Assembly: GCF_040436345.1 (NCBI RefSeq)
Contig: NC_133234.1
Coordinates: 11,098,446 to 11,162,445 of the forward strand
DNA: 64,000 nt
Direction: 5' to 3'
DNA from: Pagrus major
Taxonomy: Eukaryota; Chordata; Actinopteri; Spariformes; Sparidae
Positions within the stretch are counted from its first letter, which is position 1. Every line of letters begins with the position of its first letter. Both the position numbers and the translations under genes were made by a program. The notes beneath the pieces are model-generated. The model saw nothing but the letters and a program-made list of their open reading frames with translations, had not been told where the DNA came from and made no database searches. Positions 37,501 through 47,700 of the stretch are shown here, piece by piece.

Positions 37501-39443
37501 ATGACAAGACAAGACAAACTAGACTAACCCTTCAAAAAGTACTGTCTAGTTTGCCTTCTATTTTAATAAATCAATGATCACATTAGAGCAAAGACACCTG
37601 ACAGTTCCGAGTAATTATTGAATTTTCTTGTGGTTATCATTAACTTACATGTATCATGTTCCAATTCTTACAGGTGATTTGTAAAAGAAAGAAAAAGGAA
37701 ATAACAAGAAAATGGCTGCATTGTTGCGTTTACCTTACAGAAAACCTCTGAGGGGGTGCCGTCTTGTATCTTGAGGAGATAGTTGCTGTCATACCTTTTT
37801 GTCATTTCTTCCATACGTCCCAAGTCTTCATCCCGAATAGCGTTATAGAATTCGTTGCCCTGAAACTTAGAAATGTTACTGTTCCGGTCCTGATGTTCCT
37901 CTCTCTCCTCCGACATGACTAGGCACTGAACTTCATTGCTGTCTGTATTTGGTTTTGCTCATGGTGAGCAGTGGTTAAGAGCTGGTTATTCAGGTTTGCA
38001 CATGCAAGTCTGTATTTCTTCGAGGTGTGTCAGTTCATTTTTGGCTGTGGAAGAAAATTAAGGACACTACTCCTGTTTTCTGTGTTTGGTAGTTTCAACA
38101 GCTACTTCTGTTTTTTGGGTTTGGGGTTTTTCGTCAGTCTGATTATATCATGTAGGTTTGAGTGTTGCACGTCTAAGTTTGATGTGTGGGCTTCCTGTTA
38201 CAACTGATAACTTCGTGCTGTGTGTGGGGCCAATTATGGGGACTGGTGCGTCCCTTCAGAGTAAATTAGAGGTTTTCCAGTGCTTGTGTGACTTCAAAGA
38301 ATGCACTTTGCATAAGCTCACATGCTTTGGAAAATACATGAGATACCTGAAATGCTTAAAGTCTTGAAATCTGCCCTGAAAATATTGTTTGAATACTATG
38401 ATCTCATATGCAAAAACATCTGCATCTTTACACCCAGTCACATATAAAACTAATTGTGATATTTTTGCATTTTCCCACAGCCAAGGAACATTTTCCTCCA
38501 CGGTCATGACTGTCATGTTCGGATTGGGGACTTTGGTTTGGCCTGCAGGGATCTATTAATGGATGGCCATAAAAGCACCACCTCTCCCAGCACTGGTAAA
38601 TACTGCGCACCTCTTATCTTGTTGATTTCAAGTCACAGTCCCTCACAGAATCACCACCAGATGGGGCCATTTGCTTTAAAGTCACATTTCTGGTGTGTTT
38701 TTGCAGATTCCTCACATACCACAGGTGTTGGCACATTTGTATATGCTGCACCAGAACAACTGAAGGGCTCCCATTATGATTCAAAGGTAAACAAATGAAT
38801 AATATTCAGACAACTTCAGACTTAATTTTTCATAGAACGCAACATATTTTCTTGCTACACTTTCCATTATTAATATTCATCATTATCATCTCTTCTATGA
38901 CTTTTTGAACAACTGTGAGTCTAAAATTTATTTGTGTTTTTCCCCTCCCAGTCAGACATGTACAGCATCGGGGTGCTCGCTCTCGAGCTATTCCAGCCCT
39001 TTGGGACAGAGATGGAGCGGGTCCGGACCCTTGGGAACCTGAGAGAGGGGAAAATCCCAGACTCGTTCTGCCAAAGATGGCCAGTCCTGACTAAATACAT
39101 CATGAAACTGACAAGTAAAGAGCCAAGTGTTCGGCCCACAGCCAGCCAGCTTCTACAGAGTGACCTCTTCTGCAGTAAAGACATTGTATGTAGTACATGG
39201 ATAGATCGTAGCTCTATAAATAATTAACCCCTTCATGACTTTCTGTGCCATTAAAGGTAAGAGTATTTTGGGATAACTGATCTATGTAAGTATGTCACAA
39301 TTATTTTTCCCCCCTAGGTGATCCATGGCTTGCAGAAAAGGGTTGAACAGCAGGAGGAAGAGATCATGCAGCTGAAGAGACAGATCAGCCAGCTTCAGAG
39401 CTCACAAGTCACAGTTCACATCTCTGAGCCGGACAAAGCCTGA
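28514..39443 (+). CDS. eif2ak1: Heme-regulated inhibitor, eIF2alpha kinase 1 (HRI)
   Basis: HRI phosphorylates eIF2alpha on heme loss and on mitochondrial or oxidative stress. Exons: 28514-28682, 31330-31497, 31607-31743, 31966-32009, 32635-32734, 32840-32920, 33017-33110, 33200-33248, 34143-34524, 34676-34784, 34929-35035, 38481-38595, 38707-38786, 38952-39185, 39318-39443; 664 aa (human 630). Residues 113-143 match the heme-binding N-terminal domain ([14 protein letters not shown]). The kinase has GKGSYG at 197-202, Lys219 in YAVKK, HRDLK at 476-480, DFG at 497-499 and APE at 533-535, with an acidic insert (281-408). Cys-Pro at 445-446 keeps the heme regulatory motif position. A coiled-coil tail ends the protein. 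The intron at 35036-38480 contains ankrd61. An alternative first exon lies at 31096. Confidence 0.96.
28690..31080. other. Large first intron of eif2ak1
   Basis: About 2.6 kb between the promoter-proximal first exon and the exon at 31330. It contains an hAT-like MITE (29161-29650) and, near 30181, TTAAAGGGGTACTCCAGCAA, which resembles the end of another fish TTAA repeat. No further exon was recognised apart from the alternative first exon at 31096. Confidence 0.6.
29161..29650. mobile_element. hAT-like MITE
   Basis: Ends AGGGCTGGGC and GCCCAGCTCT form near-perfect inverted repeats. The flanks CTTAACGT (29153-29160) and CTTAACAT (29651-29658) look like an 8-bp target duplication with one change, the length typical of hAT elements. 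The interior is AT-rich with ATATCG/CGATAT runs and no open frame. Located in eif2ak1 intron 1. Confidence 0.7.
31096..31150 (+). CDS. eif2ak1: Alternative first coding exon of eif2ak1
   Basis: An ATG opens [18 protein letters not shown] and is followed by donor G|GTAAGA. The exon ends with one spare base, the same phase as the promoter-proximal exon at 28514-28682, so both splice in frame to 31330 (giving Ala-Ser here, Thr-Ser there). TTTTTATACAG just before it could also serve as an acceptor. Using this exon gives a 626-residue protein. Transcript evidence would be needed to say which is used. Confidence 0.5.
32195..32234. repeat. (GT)n-(GA)n microsatellite
   Basis: GT run followed by a short GA run in the eif2ak1 intron before the exon at 32635. 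Confidence 0.85.
33563..33639. mobile_element. 77-bp TTAA-flanked inverted-repeat element
   Basis: Ends TTAAAGGAATAGTTC and GAACTATTCCTTTAA are exact inverted repeats including the TTAA. Noncoding, in the eif2ak1 intron before the exon at 34143. Confidence 0.75.
33689..33830. repeat. Retroelement 3'-end-like fragment followed by (AAT)n
   Basis: ATCAGAATCAGAAATACTTT at 33689 resembles a sequence at the 3' ends of many teleost retroelement copies. An AAT/AGT trinucleotide microsatellite spans about 33770-33830. The element identity is a recollection, not a search result. Confidence 0.5.
35055..35060 (-). other. AATAAA poly(A) signal for nested ankrd61
   Basis: TTTATT on the plus strand gives AATAAA on the minus strand, 44 bases after the ankrd61 stop. 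Cleavage 15-20 bases further on would fall at the eif2ak1 exon boundary (35035). Confidence 0.55.
35105..37916 (-). CDS. ankrd61: Ankyrin repeat domain protein 61, nested in an eif2ak1 intron
   Basis: A little-studied ankyrin protein with no assigned biochemical activity. Five exons in order: 37916-37734, 37478-37384, 37161-36990, 36889-36689, 35737-35105; 427 aa (human 418). Ankyrin units are visible: [75 protein letters not shown] and [20 protein letters not shown]. The C-terminal block [20 protein letters not shown] corresponds to [20 protein letters not shown] in human ANKRD61. The whole gene lies on the strand opposite its host, inside the intron between HRDLK and PRN of eif2ak1; the human pair is nested in the same opposite-strand way. 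Start ATG at 37916 is the first in frame. Confidence 0.93.
37484..37518. repeat. (ACATG)n / (ACAAG)n pentanucleotide repeat
   Basis: Short tandem pentamers just upstream (on the minus strand) of the second ankrd61 exon. Confidence 0.8.
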
Positions 39444-39630
39444 CCCTTTAATCTCAACTCTTCACAGACTGTCAATACTTGATTCATTCTACCACTGCTG
39501 TACTGTGTTTTGCTTACTTGGTACAAGTGGTAGAGTGTGCTTGTGTGCTTGTGTGCGTGCATGTGTAATCATTTGAGTGTGTCTTGTGCACCTGGATGTA
39601 AGGGTGCTATTATTTATCTTCATTCAGCTC

Positions 39631-39636
39631 AATAAA
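39631..39636 (+). other. AATAAA poly(A) signal for eif2ak1
   Basis: Canonical hexamer 188 bases after the eif2ak1 stop codon, with GT-rich sequence upstream of it. Confidence 0.6.
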
Positions 39637-39649
39637 ACCCATTTCTGAT

Positions 39650-40170
39650 ATGCCTTGCCAGATTTACAAACAGCAACATGTGATTATTGATCATTTAAGA
39701 TGTTTGACACTTAAAACACATTTTTACTCTGATTTTTGTCTAGCTTTGTGAGCAGCCCATTGTCAGCAAATTGTCAATCAATTGTGGACACAATTAGCCT
39801 TCCAGTTTTGATTGTATTGGGACATGGGCACATATATTTATGTGCACAGATGTACAAATACCCTGCACATGTGGTTGATGATGTTATATGCGGTTTAGTT
39901 ATTGATCACAGGGGATGCTCCCTCATGTTTTAAGGACTTTAAATTGTGGAGCTACTGTGTGCACTCGAAAATGTCTCTAGAAATGGGCATTACAGCATAG
40001 ATATGGCAGTCTGACTGTCTGTCTATAGCCAAATAAATATGCTGGTATCGTTTCTAGCATAGATTTCTGGGTATAAAGCACACATTGTTATTGTACATCA
40101 TGTACACAAAGGTCAGAGGTGTGAACATGCGACGGATCTTCCCGAAACACGTTCCTCACAGAGAAACGGC
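39650..40170. other. eif2ak1-usp42 intergenic region
   Basis: AT-rich sequence with no recognisable exon or RNA gene, between the eif2ak1 poly(A) signal and the usp42 promoter. Confidence 0.6.
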
Positions 40171-40319
40171 CGAATGAGCCAATCAGAGACCTCGTTTCAT
40201 CGCAGGTACCCGGATGTACCCGTGGGGCAATTAGCTACGTCATTGTTCACCGCCGGACACCCGCTGGAAATAAGGAATGGATTTACAACCGCTATTAGTG
40301 TATTCATAACAGATTTCAG
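40171..40319 (+). promoter_or_regulatory. usp42 promoter and untranslated first exon
   Basis: A CCAAT box (40179-40183) and a CRE-like TACGTCA near 40233 precede a likely noncoding exon ending at 40319 (TTTCAG|GTGAGT). The sequence from here to about 40900 is CpG-rich, as expected of a housekeeping promoter. The rest of the intron to 41788 shows no exon. Confidence 0.5.
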
Positions 40320-41797
40320 GTGAGTGTGTTGTTGCTATTATGATTAAGTGGCACTTTAACTGTGCAGCTGTGATATTTCGGTAGGCCTGAGCCGCTTAGA
40401 TTTGTTGTAGTAGCCTTACACCGGTTCTCTGTCATGTCGGAGACAGCGGCGCAGTGAGCACACTCAGCCGCCGGTGTCGAGCCCCTCCTGTCTCAGCTAG
40501 CTAGACGTCCCGTTACTGGGGCCCACGCTTGTAAATCAAATCTACTTCGAAGTAGAAACAAAAGAGTGCCCTTCGACATCGATAGTACGTGGTTATGTTA
40601 CTCCCCGCCATGTCACTCAGCCTCCATCGTGCCGAGCTAGCTAGCACCGTTAGCATCAATATTGCCGCACGAGCGCCGCCGCGCGTAATGTTAGCCCCGC
40701 TCGGTAGCTATATGTGTTACGTTCGCCGTTTCCATGGTGTCGCTGCCTTCACGAACCGCTCTCTCATCATCAGTCTTTCCGTCCCAGTCTTCGACAAGAA
40801 CGGTGAGCTTTTAATCGGTGCTACGTCTCCCACAAGTGCTAAAGGAGGGTTTAAATCGTGTTTTAATGAGGTTTAGCATCGCTGCGTGTTAAGGGCCTAG
40901 CTGCCGTCTGTTAGCCAACGTGAGGCAGTGTGCCGGAGCTGGTGGGAGGGAACAGCTGTTGTTGTAAACGTGCTTCCGACCAGGAAATTTGCTCTGTCGG
41001 GGTTTTGAACTAGTAACGCTCACCTGGGAACTTCAGCACTGCGAAATCATTTCCATGTTTGCTCTCAGCAGTAAGTCGATTTGAACATGTTCAAAGTAGA
41101 ATTTAATACCTTGCCAGTGTTTTCTGATGTTTGCCCAGTAAGTAAACCGTGCACGGTGCCCACAAATGGCTATCACTTATCGTAGAGCTATATTGACTTA
41201 GTTTTTAGATACAAGCGGAGGTTGAATGACAAATGTGATAGTGAAGTCAGTCAGCCGAGACTTTTCTCCCACGGCAAGCAATTGTGACCTCTTGTTTAAC
41301 CATGCGATATTATGACTGAGTTTGGATACTTTGTTACATAAATAATCAGCTATTCAGTTTATGGCGCGTTGGTGTACTCTTGCATTGTGTTTCTCAAAAT
41401 AAAATAAATTGATCTTACATAACATTCTTGACTGTTTACTAAATGTCTCGGTACTGTATAAGCGCGCGAAATTATCGAAACGAAACACTGCAGTGTTTTT
41501 ATCTGCACTTTGCAAGTGATCATTTGTGAAAAATAGTGATTATATGGTACTTAGTGGTTGTAATCAAAATGTAAGTAGTTTGTGTTAACTGGAACAATCA
41601 AAGAAGTTAAGAAAATTGTATCACTATATTTGATGACAGCCTCTCAATACCACAACATGTTGGTTGTGCCACACACACAGATTCCCCTCCATAAAAGCAA
41701 CAACAAAGAGGGAAAATGCAAAACTTTTGATCTGTCTTTTCTGCAGCTCATAAAGTTGTATACTTCTGTGTGTCTGCCCCTCCTACAGCAATGAACA

Positions 41798-44700
41798 ATG
41801 ACCATAGTTGACAGATCTTCAGAAAAGTCTGACCACGAGTCAGTCGGGTGTAAGCGATCTCCCTTCACCAGTGGAGACGTGGGCATGGACAGCAGCTGTT
41901 CCAGCAGCTGGGCAGTGGGTCCCACCACCATGCCCAGTGACTCTCCGAGGCTGAAGGCTCCAGGAGGCTGCCTGGGCCCGACACCTGGAGCTGTAGTCTA
42001 CAACAGTACGCCCTCCTCTGTGGATCGGCCCAAGGAGCAAGGTAGGCGCAAGGACTCTTATCAGCTGTGGTTTTGTGATGCATGTGTCCTGAAAGCTGAG
42101 AGGAAACAACTGAATGTTGGCAGGTTACACTTACTCCATTGTGTACATACCCCTCAGCCAAGCTATACTGTGACTCTATTTAACCATTAAACAATAGACT
42201 GATGGAAGAGTTTCCTGACTTATGTGGTCAAGCTGTACAATTGAGGAAGCATTTGAAGATGCATGCCAATAGTCAATATTTTCCCACCGATATTGGAAAT
42301 GGTGATGTACACTTCCTCAGGTCTCATTACAAATGCCAGTTCAAAGCAGACATGGATATCTTAAGATGATAAAGTAGTTTAATAAAAAAGACCATGTTGC
42401 TAATTTCCATTTTGTGTTGCTGAATTCTGTAATTGTGTGTCATAATCTTGCCAGCAATCTGAGAACTGTTCCCTGGAAACTTTATACATAAATAATACAA
42501 AGCTGCACCAATGAAGCTAAACCTATGGCCAGTGTTTCTGTACGAGAGTGTGACACAACTGGTTTTGTGGGTGTTGGGTTGCTGCTTCCACTCTTCTTTC
42601 ATTCATCCAATTACATAACCAAGCCAGTTTTGAATTGAGAGCATGATCAATCACTTGGGCCTGTGACGCAATTGTTGCTTTGACATAAAAAGCAGCAGCC
42701 TGACTTAGACAGAAACAGAAGAGAAAGCAAACTCTGTTTCCTTCAGCTGCTTGACAGCCTTATTCAGTAGCCAGAACCCCTCCCTATAGCTGTTTGGACT
42801 GATAGCTATGGCTGCAGTGTCCTGGTGTTAGTTTATTATGTGCCAGTAATATTTATTTTATATAATGCTTTTCAGGGTACACAAAGACACTTTACAGGTT
42901 AAAAAGCAGAATAATAAAACAACAACACACTAAAAATACAGTAATCAACAAAGTACATACTTGCATAGACAATGTAGCATTTATACAGATACTTATTGGT
43001 GTCCTTGACCTGGAAAATGCATTGAATCTAATTTTAGTAATGATGTTGTCTCTGTGTGTCCAGTGATAAGCAGTGATGACGGCATTGACTTGCCCCAGAA
43101 GGTCCTCTTCTCTCCAGAGCGGCTCAACCTGAAGTGGACCCAGGTTCACCGCATCGGTGCAGGCCTGCAGAACATGGGGAACACCTGCTTTCTCAACTCA
43201 GCCCTGCAGTGTCTCACCTACACCCCTCCCTTTGCCAACTACATGCTGACACGGGAGCACTCCAAAACATGTAAATTTGTCTTGCATGGTGCTTCTTTAA
43301 ACCAACAAAGTTCTTGTGTAATTGTACAGTCACGCACTGTTTATCACATCAATCTTGGTCGCTTCAGCAGTATGTATGAGTTGTTTTCTCGCCTGATTCA
43401 TATCTTACTCATCAATGTTCTGTCCATCTGTCTCTGCTGCAGGTCACGAGCCGGGGTTCTGTATGATGTGCACCATGCAAAACCACATCATTCAGGTTTT
43501 CGCCAACTCTGGGAATGTCATTAAGCCCATTGGTGTGCTCAATGAGCTCAAAAGTAAGTGTCTGTACAGCTAAAACATTGAAATTATGCCTTTTAAACAT
43601 TTTTTTTTTTACCTGAAATGAATGACAGGAGGCGCTGTGTGGCTGTTTACTTTTTAAATTTTGGAGGGAAATTTTCTGGTGGGTGTTTGTATACTGCTGT
43701 AAAAGAATTTGAACTTTTCATCGACTTATAAGTGTGATATAATCATCTATATCGACATTTTTCGTGTTTTTTCCCGACACAGGGATTGCAAAGCACTTCC
43801 GCTATGGAAGCCAGGAGGATGCTCATGAGTTCCTGCGGTACACAGTGGATGCTATGCAAAAGTCCTGCTTACCTGGAACCAAGTAAGTGTGTTCCATTTC
43901 CAAAACCAGAAACCGCTCAGGATAATAAACAATCATACACTTACTTAGAAAGTTTAATCACATTTTTGGCTTGATGAAAATAGTTCATAAATATTGATAT
44001 GGGCCATTGATTGTTTAGGGAAATATTACTATGTTCTTTATATTCTTTATTGTGATCTGATGATCCATTGAACATTCTGCAAAGGTTTCCAGTCTAAATC
44101 TTCCATAAAAGCTAAATGCAGATACATTGAAGTATTCACGTTTTTCTGCTGAAATGTATGAAATCAGTGTAGAGCCATTTCCAAGTAAGTCATGTAAACA
44201 CACAAAACATGCATTTTTAATAGATACGTTGGGCTGAGCATTCAGGATCTCAGGGGACTTTTAAAAATGTATTTTAGAAAAGTATCAAGTAGGTACTTAT
44301 TCTGTAGTAACAAGTGGCCTTTCAACTAATTACTCTTGATCTAATTCCTCCCTTTCTTACTCCTGCACTTTTTGCTGTAATATGTTGTAACTTGGCAGTG
44401 CAAAATTATGTAAAGGGATTCTCTGTGCCAATATAGCCAGAAAATATGTGTCTCTGTTGGATAAATAGGTATAAATAATAAATCAGTCAATTATGTCATT
44501 ACACTATTTGGTTGTTTTACATCCTTATTTTTGTGTTTGTAACAGATTGGACAGGCAAACGCAGGCAACCACTTTCATCCATCAAGTGTTTGGCGGGTAT
44601 CTAAGGTCCAGAGGTAAGTTTTACTAGTGTTGATTTCTTTTCTTGATTTATTCAAGTTTTTGTTTTTGTTTTTGTTGTTGTTGTTGTTGTTGCACAGCTT

Positions 44701-47700
44701 TGGTAGACTAAAAGAAAATTGTTGATTTTTCTTTTTCAGTCAAATGTTTAAACTGCAAAGCAGTCTCGGATACATATGACCCTTTTCTGGATATTCCTTT
44801 GGAAATTAAGGTAATTGATCATTATTGTCACTTTGGTTTGAAGTGTCTATTCAAGTCAATGAATTCAGATTTTTGTAAGGATCTTAAGAACAGTACAAAA
44901 AAAACATTTTTCTTGCCATGCAGACGGCCCCCAGTGTCTCAAAGGCTCTGGAGCAGTTTGTCAAGCCAGAACAGCTGGATGGAGAAAACGCCTACAAATG
45001 CACCAAGTAGGTTGTTTTACAGACAAAAGCAACTCAGAAAAGATGACGAGAAAGAGACAGTGCTCTGTTTGTGTTTTTCTCTGTCTGTCTGTCAGCTAAA
45101 CAACTGAACATTGTTTCACATAGGTGCAAAAAAATGGTCACCGCCTCAAAGAGATTTACCATCCACCGCAGCGCCAATGTGCTCACGCTCTCCCTCAAAC
45201 GCTTTGCAAACTTCAGCGGAGGCAAAATTACAAAGGTACCATGACATATGCAACTATAATATCCAGAACAATGATAAGACTATAGGACAACACCCAGCTT
45301 TCATTAATTGGATATTAATCAGCTATTTTTTGGTCCTCAGGATGTGAAGTATCCAGAGTACCTGGACCTGCGGCCCTTCATGTCTCAGACCCAAGGGGAG
45401 CCCCAGGTCTACGGGCTGTATGCTGTGCTCGTCCACTCTGGATTCAGCTGTCATGCTGGACACTACTTCTGCTATATTAAGGTACTGGCATTGCTATGGA
45501 CCACTGTTCTAATCCATCAGGACACTGTTGCCAAGTCGCATGCACACATTTGTCTCTGCAACACTCTATCAACAACTCACTACTAACAGTTTAGTGCAGG
45601 ATTTCCTACAACAAGTCTTGCTCTTACAGAGAAAATGTTTTTTAAGTTTTTCATGGTTTTATACACTTCAAATGAAACTGAGGAAAGTAAGATGGAAGAT
45701 GTGAAATGATGATGATTCTGTTAAGCAAATATGATCAAACCTGACAACTGTTTTGTTGTGTCTCTCAGGCAAGCAATGGGCAGTGGTATCAGATGAACGA
45801 CTCCTCTGTGTCTGTCACTGACATCAGGTCTGTTCTCAACCAGCAGGCCTATGTCCTTTTCTACATCAAGTGAGTAAACCTTTTGAAAAATGATTGTTGT
45901 CATAAGTGTGCTTGAATTAAGAATCAATTTATAGAACAGAACAGAAATGTAATCAAAGCAACAATTTATTATATGTTTGTCCTGTTGTGCTAAAAATGTA
46001 AATACAGTTTAAATGTGCAATATGTAGGAGTTTAAGTTTAAAACATAAAAAAAAAAAATACTAGAATTATCAACAAAATGTGACATTGAATGTTATGTCA
46101 AAGAAGTCTATGATGTTAGTATGCTAACCAGATAGTGCTAAGCAAGGGGAAACTGCCTCATTCCGGTGTTTAAATGCTCCTGTGCTAGTGCTATAAACAC
46201 CAACACTGGTCACATTGGTTGTTTCAAGTGTTTCCTATTGCTAATTTCCATTTTTTTGTGTGTCACTAGGTCAAGTGATGTGAAGAAAACAGGGGACTAC
46301 AGCCACATGAGCCATAATCCAGGCATCCCTGGTCAGTCGTCTCCACGACCGGTGGTGATACCACGCATCAACACCATCCACCACAACAACAACATTGGCT
46401 TCATAGGTCCCCAGCTGCCACCACACATGACCAAGGTACTGCAGACTTGTTTGCATCTTAATTCAAATTTATCACAATTTAAGACATATAGCCAGTGTTT
46501 GACCTAGACACTCATACTATGCATTCTTTTTTGTTTCTTCCTCAGAGCGCACTTCATGTTAATGGGAACGGATCTCTGAGGGACTATCCCACCAACTCTA
46601 AGCCCAGCACCAGCAGCAGTGTGGTGGGAAAACCTAGCCATGGACTGGCCTCTTCCTCTTCTTCCATTTCCCACTCAATCAGCCGGCCCACAATGATCCC
46701 AGACCACGACAAACGGCAGAAGCTTTCATTCTTCATCGGGCAAGGCAAACAGAGCCGCCCGTCCTCGTCCTCTTACAGCCAGCCGTCCTCTGCCAGCAGC
46801 AGCTCCTCCTCCAGCTCGCTATCCTCCTCACAGTCTACCTCAGACGTCCACTCAGACATTCGCTTCGTTCCACGTCAGCTTAACCACGTTAACGGCACGT
46901 CTTGCAGTAACGGGGATCGACACCCTGGAGGGAATGGAGCGTCGTTCTTGGTGCCGTACGGCCAAGAGTCCTCAGAGGAATCAGACCAGGAGAACTGTGG
47001 CAACGTGGATAATGGCTGTTTCGCCAAGTCTCACCTTAATGGAAACAACAGAACAGGAGAAGTTTTTGATAAATCTCCTCAGGCCACCAATGGAGAGTCA
47101 GGGGTGCACCACAACGGTAACAGATTGAACGGACCAACTTATTGCGTCTCTAAATCCAGTCAAAATGGACACCATTATGGACACCACAAAGTGAATGGAC
47201 ACAACACCCCTGATAAGGTAAATTATATGCTTTATGTTTTGCTATCCTATCATAAAACTATATTGATAAGTGAATGAACAGTAGTTGTGTGTCTTAATGA
47301 ATAATTGTGTCTTGATTTTTCCCTGCAGATTTCTGGCAGTAATGGCAGTTCATCCTCTGTGGCTACTGTTGCTACTAATGGACTAGACAGTGAGCATAGT
47401 CAAACAAGGTAAGATACACACTTGGTTGTATTGACATTTTCATTGTTTGGTTGTTTGTTTTCACTTTTAAACAATGCACAAAAAGCAGGGTTTCTGTGAG
47501 TCCTTTTTTCTGCCAGTATTCACATGATATAGGTCTTAAATTGCATTCAAAATGGTCTTTAAAAAGTCTTAAATTTAACGTGTTGAAACCTGCAGAGACC
47601 CTGAAAGTGTGATATAAAGCAGTATTTATATTGTATATTTTGTTTGTTTTCCAGCAAAGAGGCACATAATTCTGCGTCATCCCAGGCCAGTTCCTCTCAG

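Noticed and set aside
37971-38207. 78-residue plus-strand frame upstream of ankrd61
   Set aside because: Phe/Cys-rich noncoding-type sequence within the eif2ak1 intron, with no homology I can name.
38651-38664. CTCF-like string CACCACCAGATGGG in an eif2ak1 intron
   Set aside because: Mismatch at a near-invariant position of the core.
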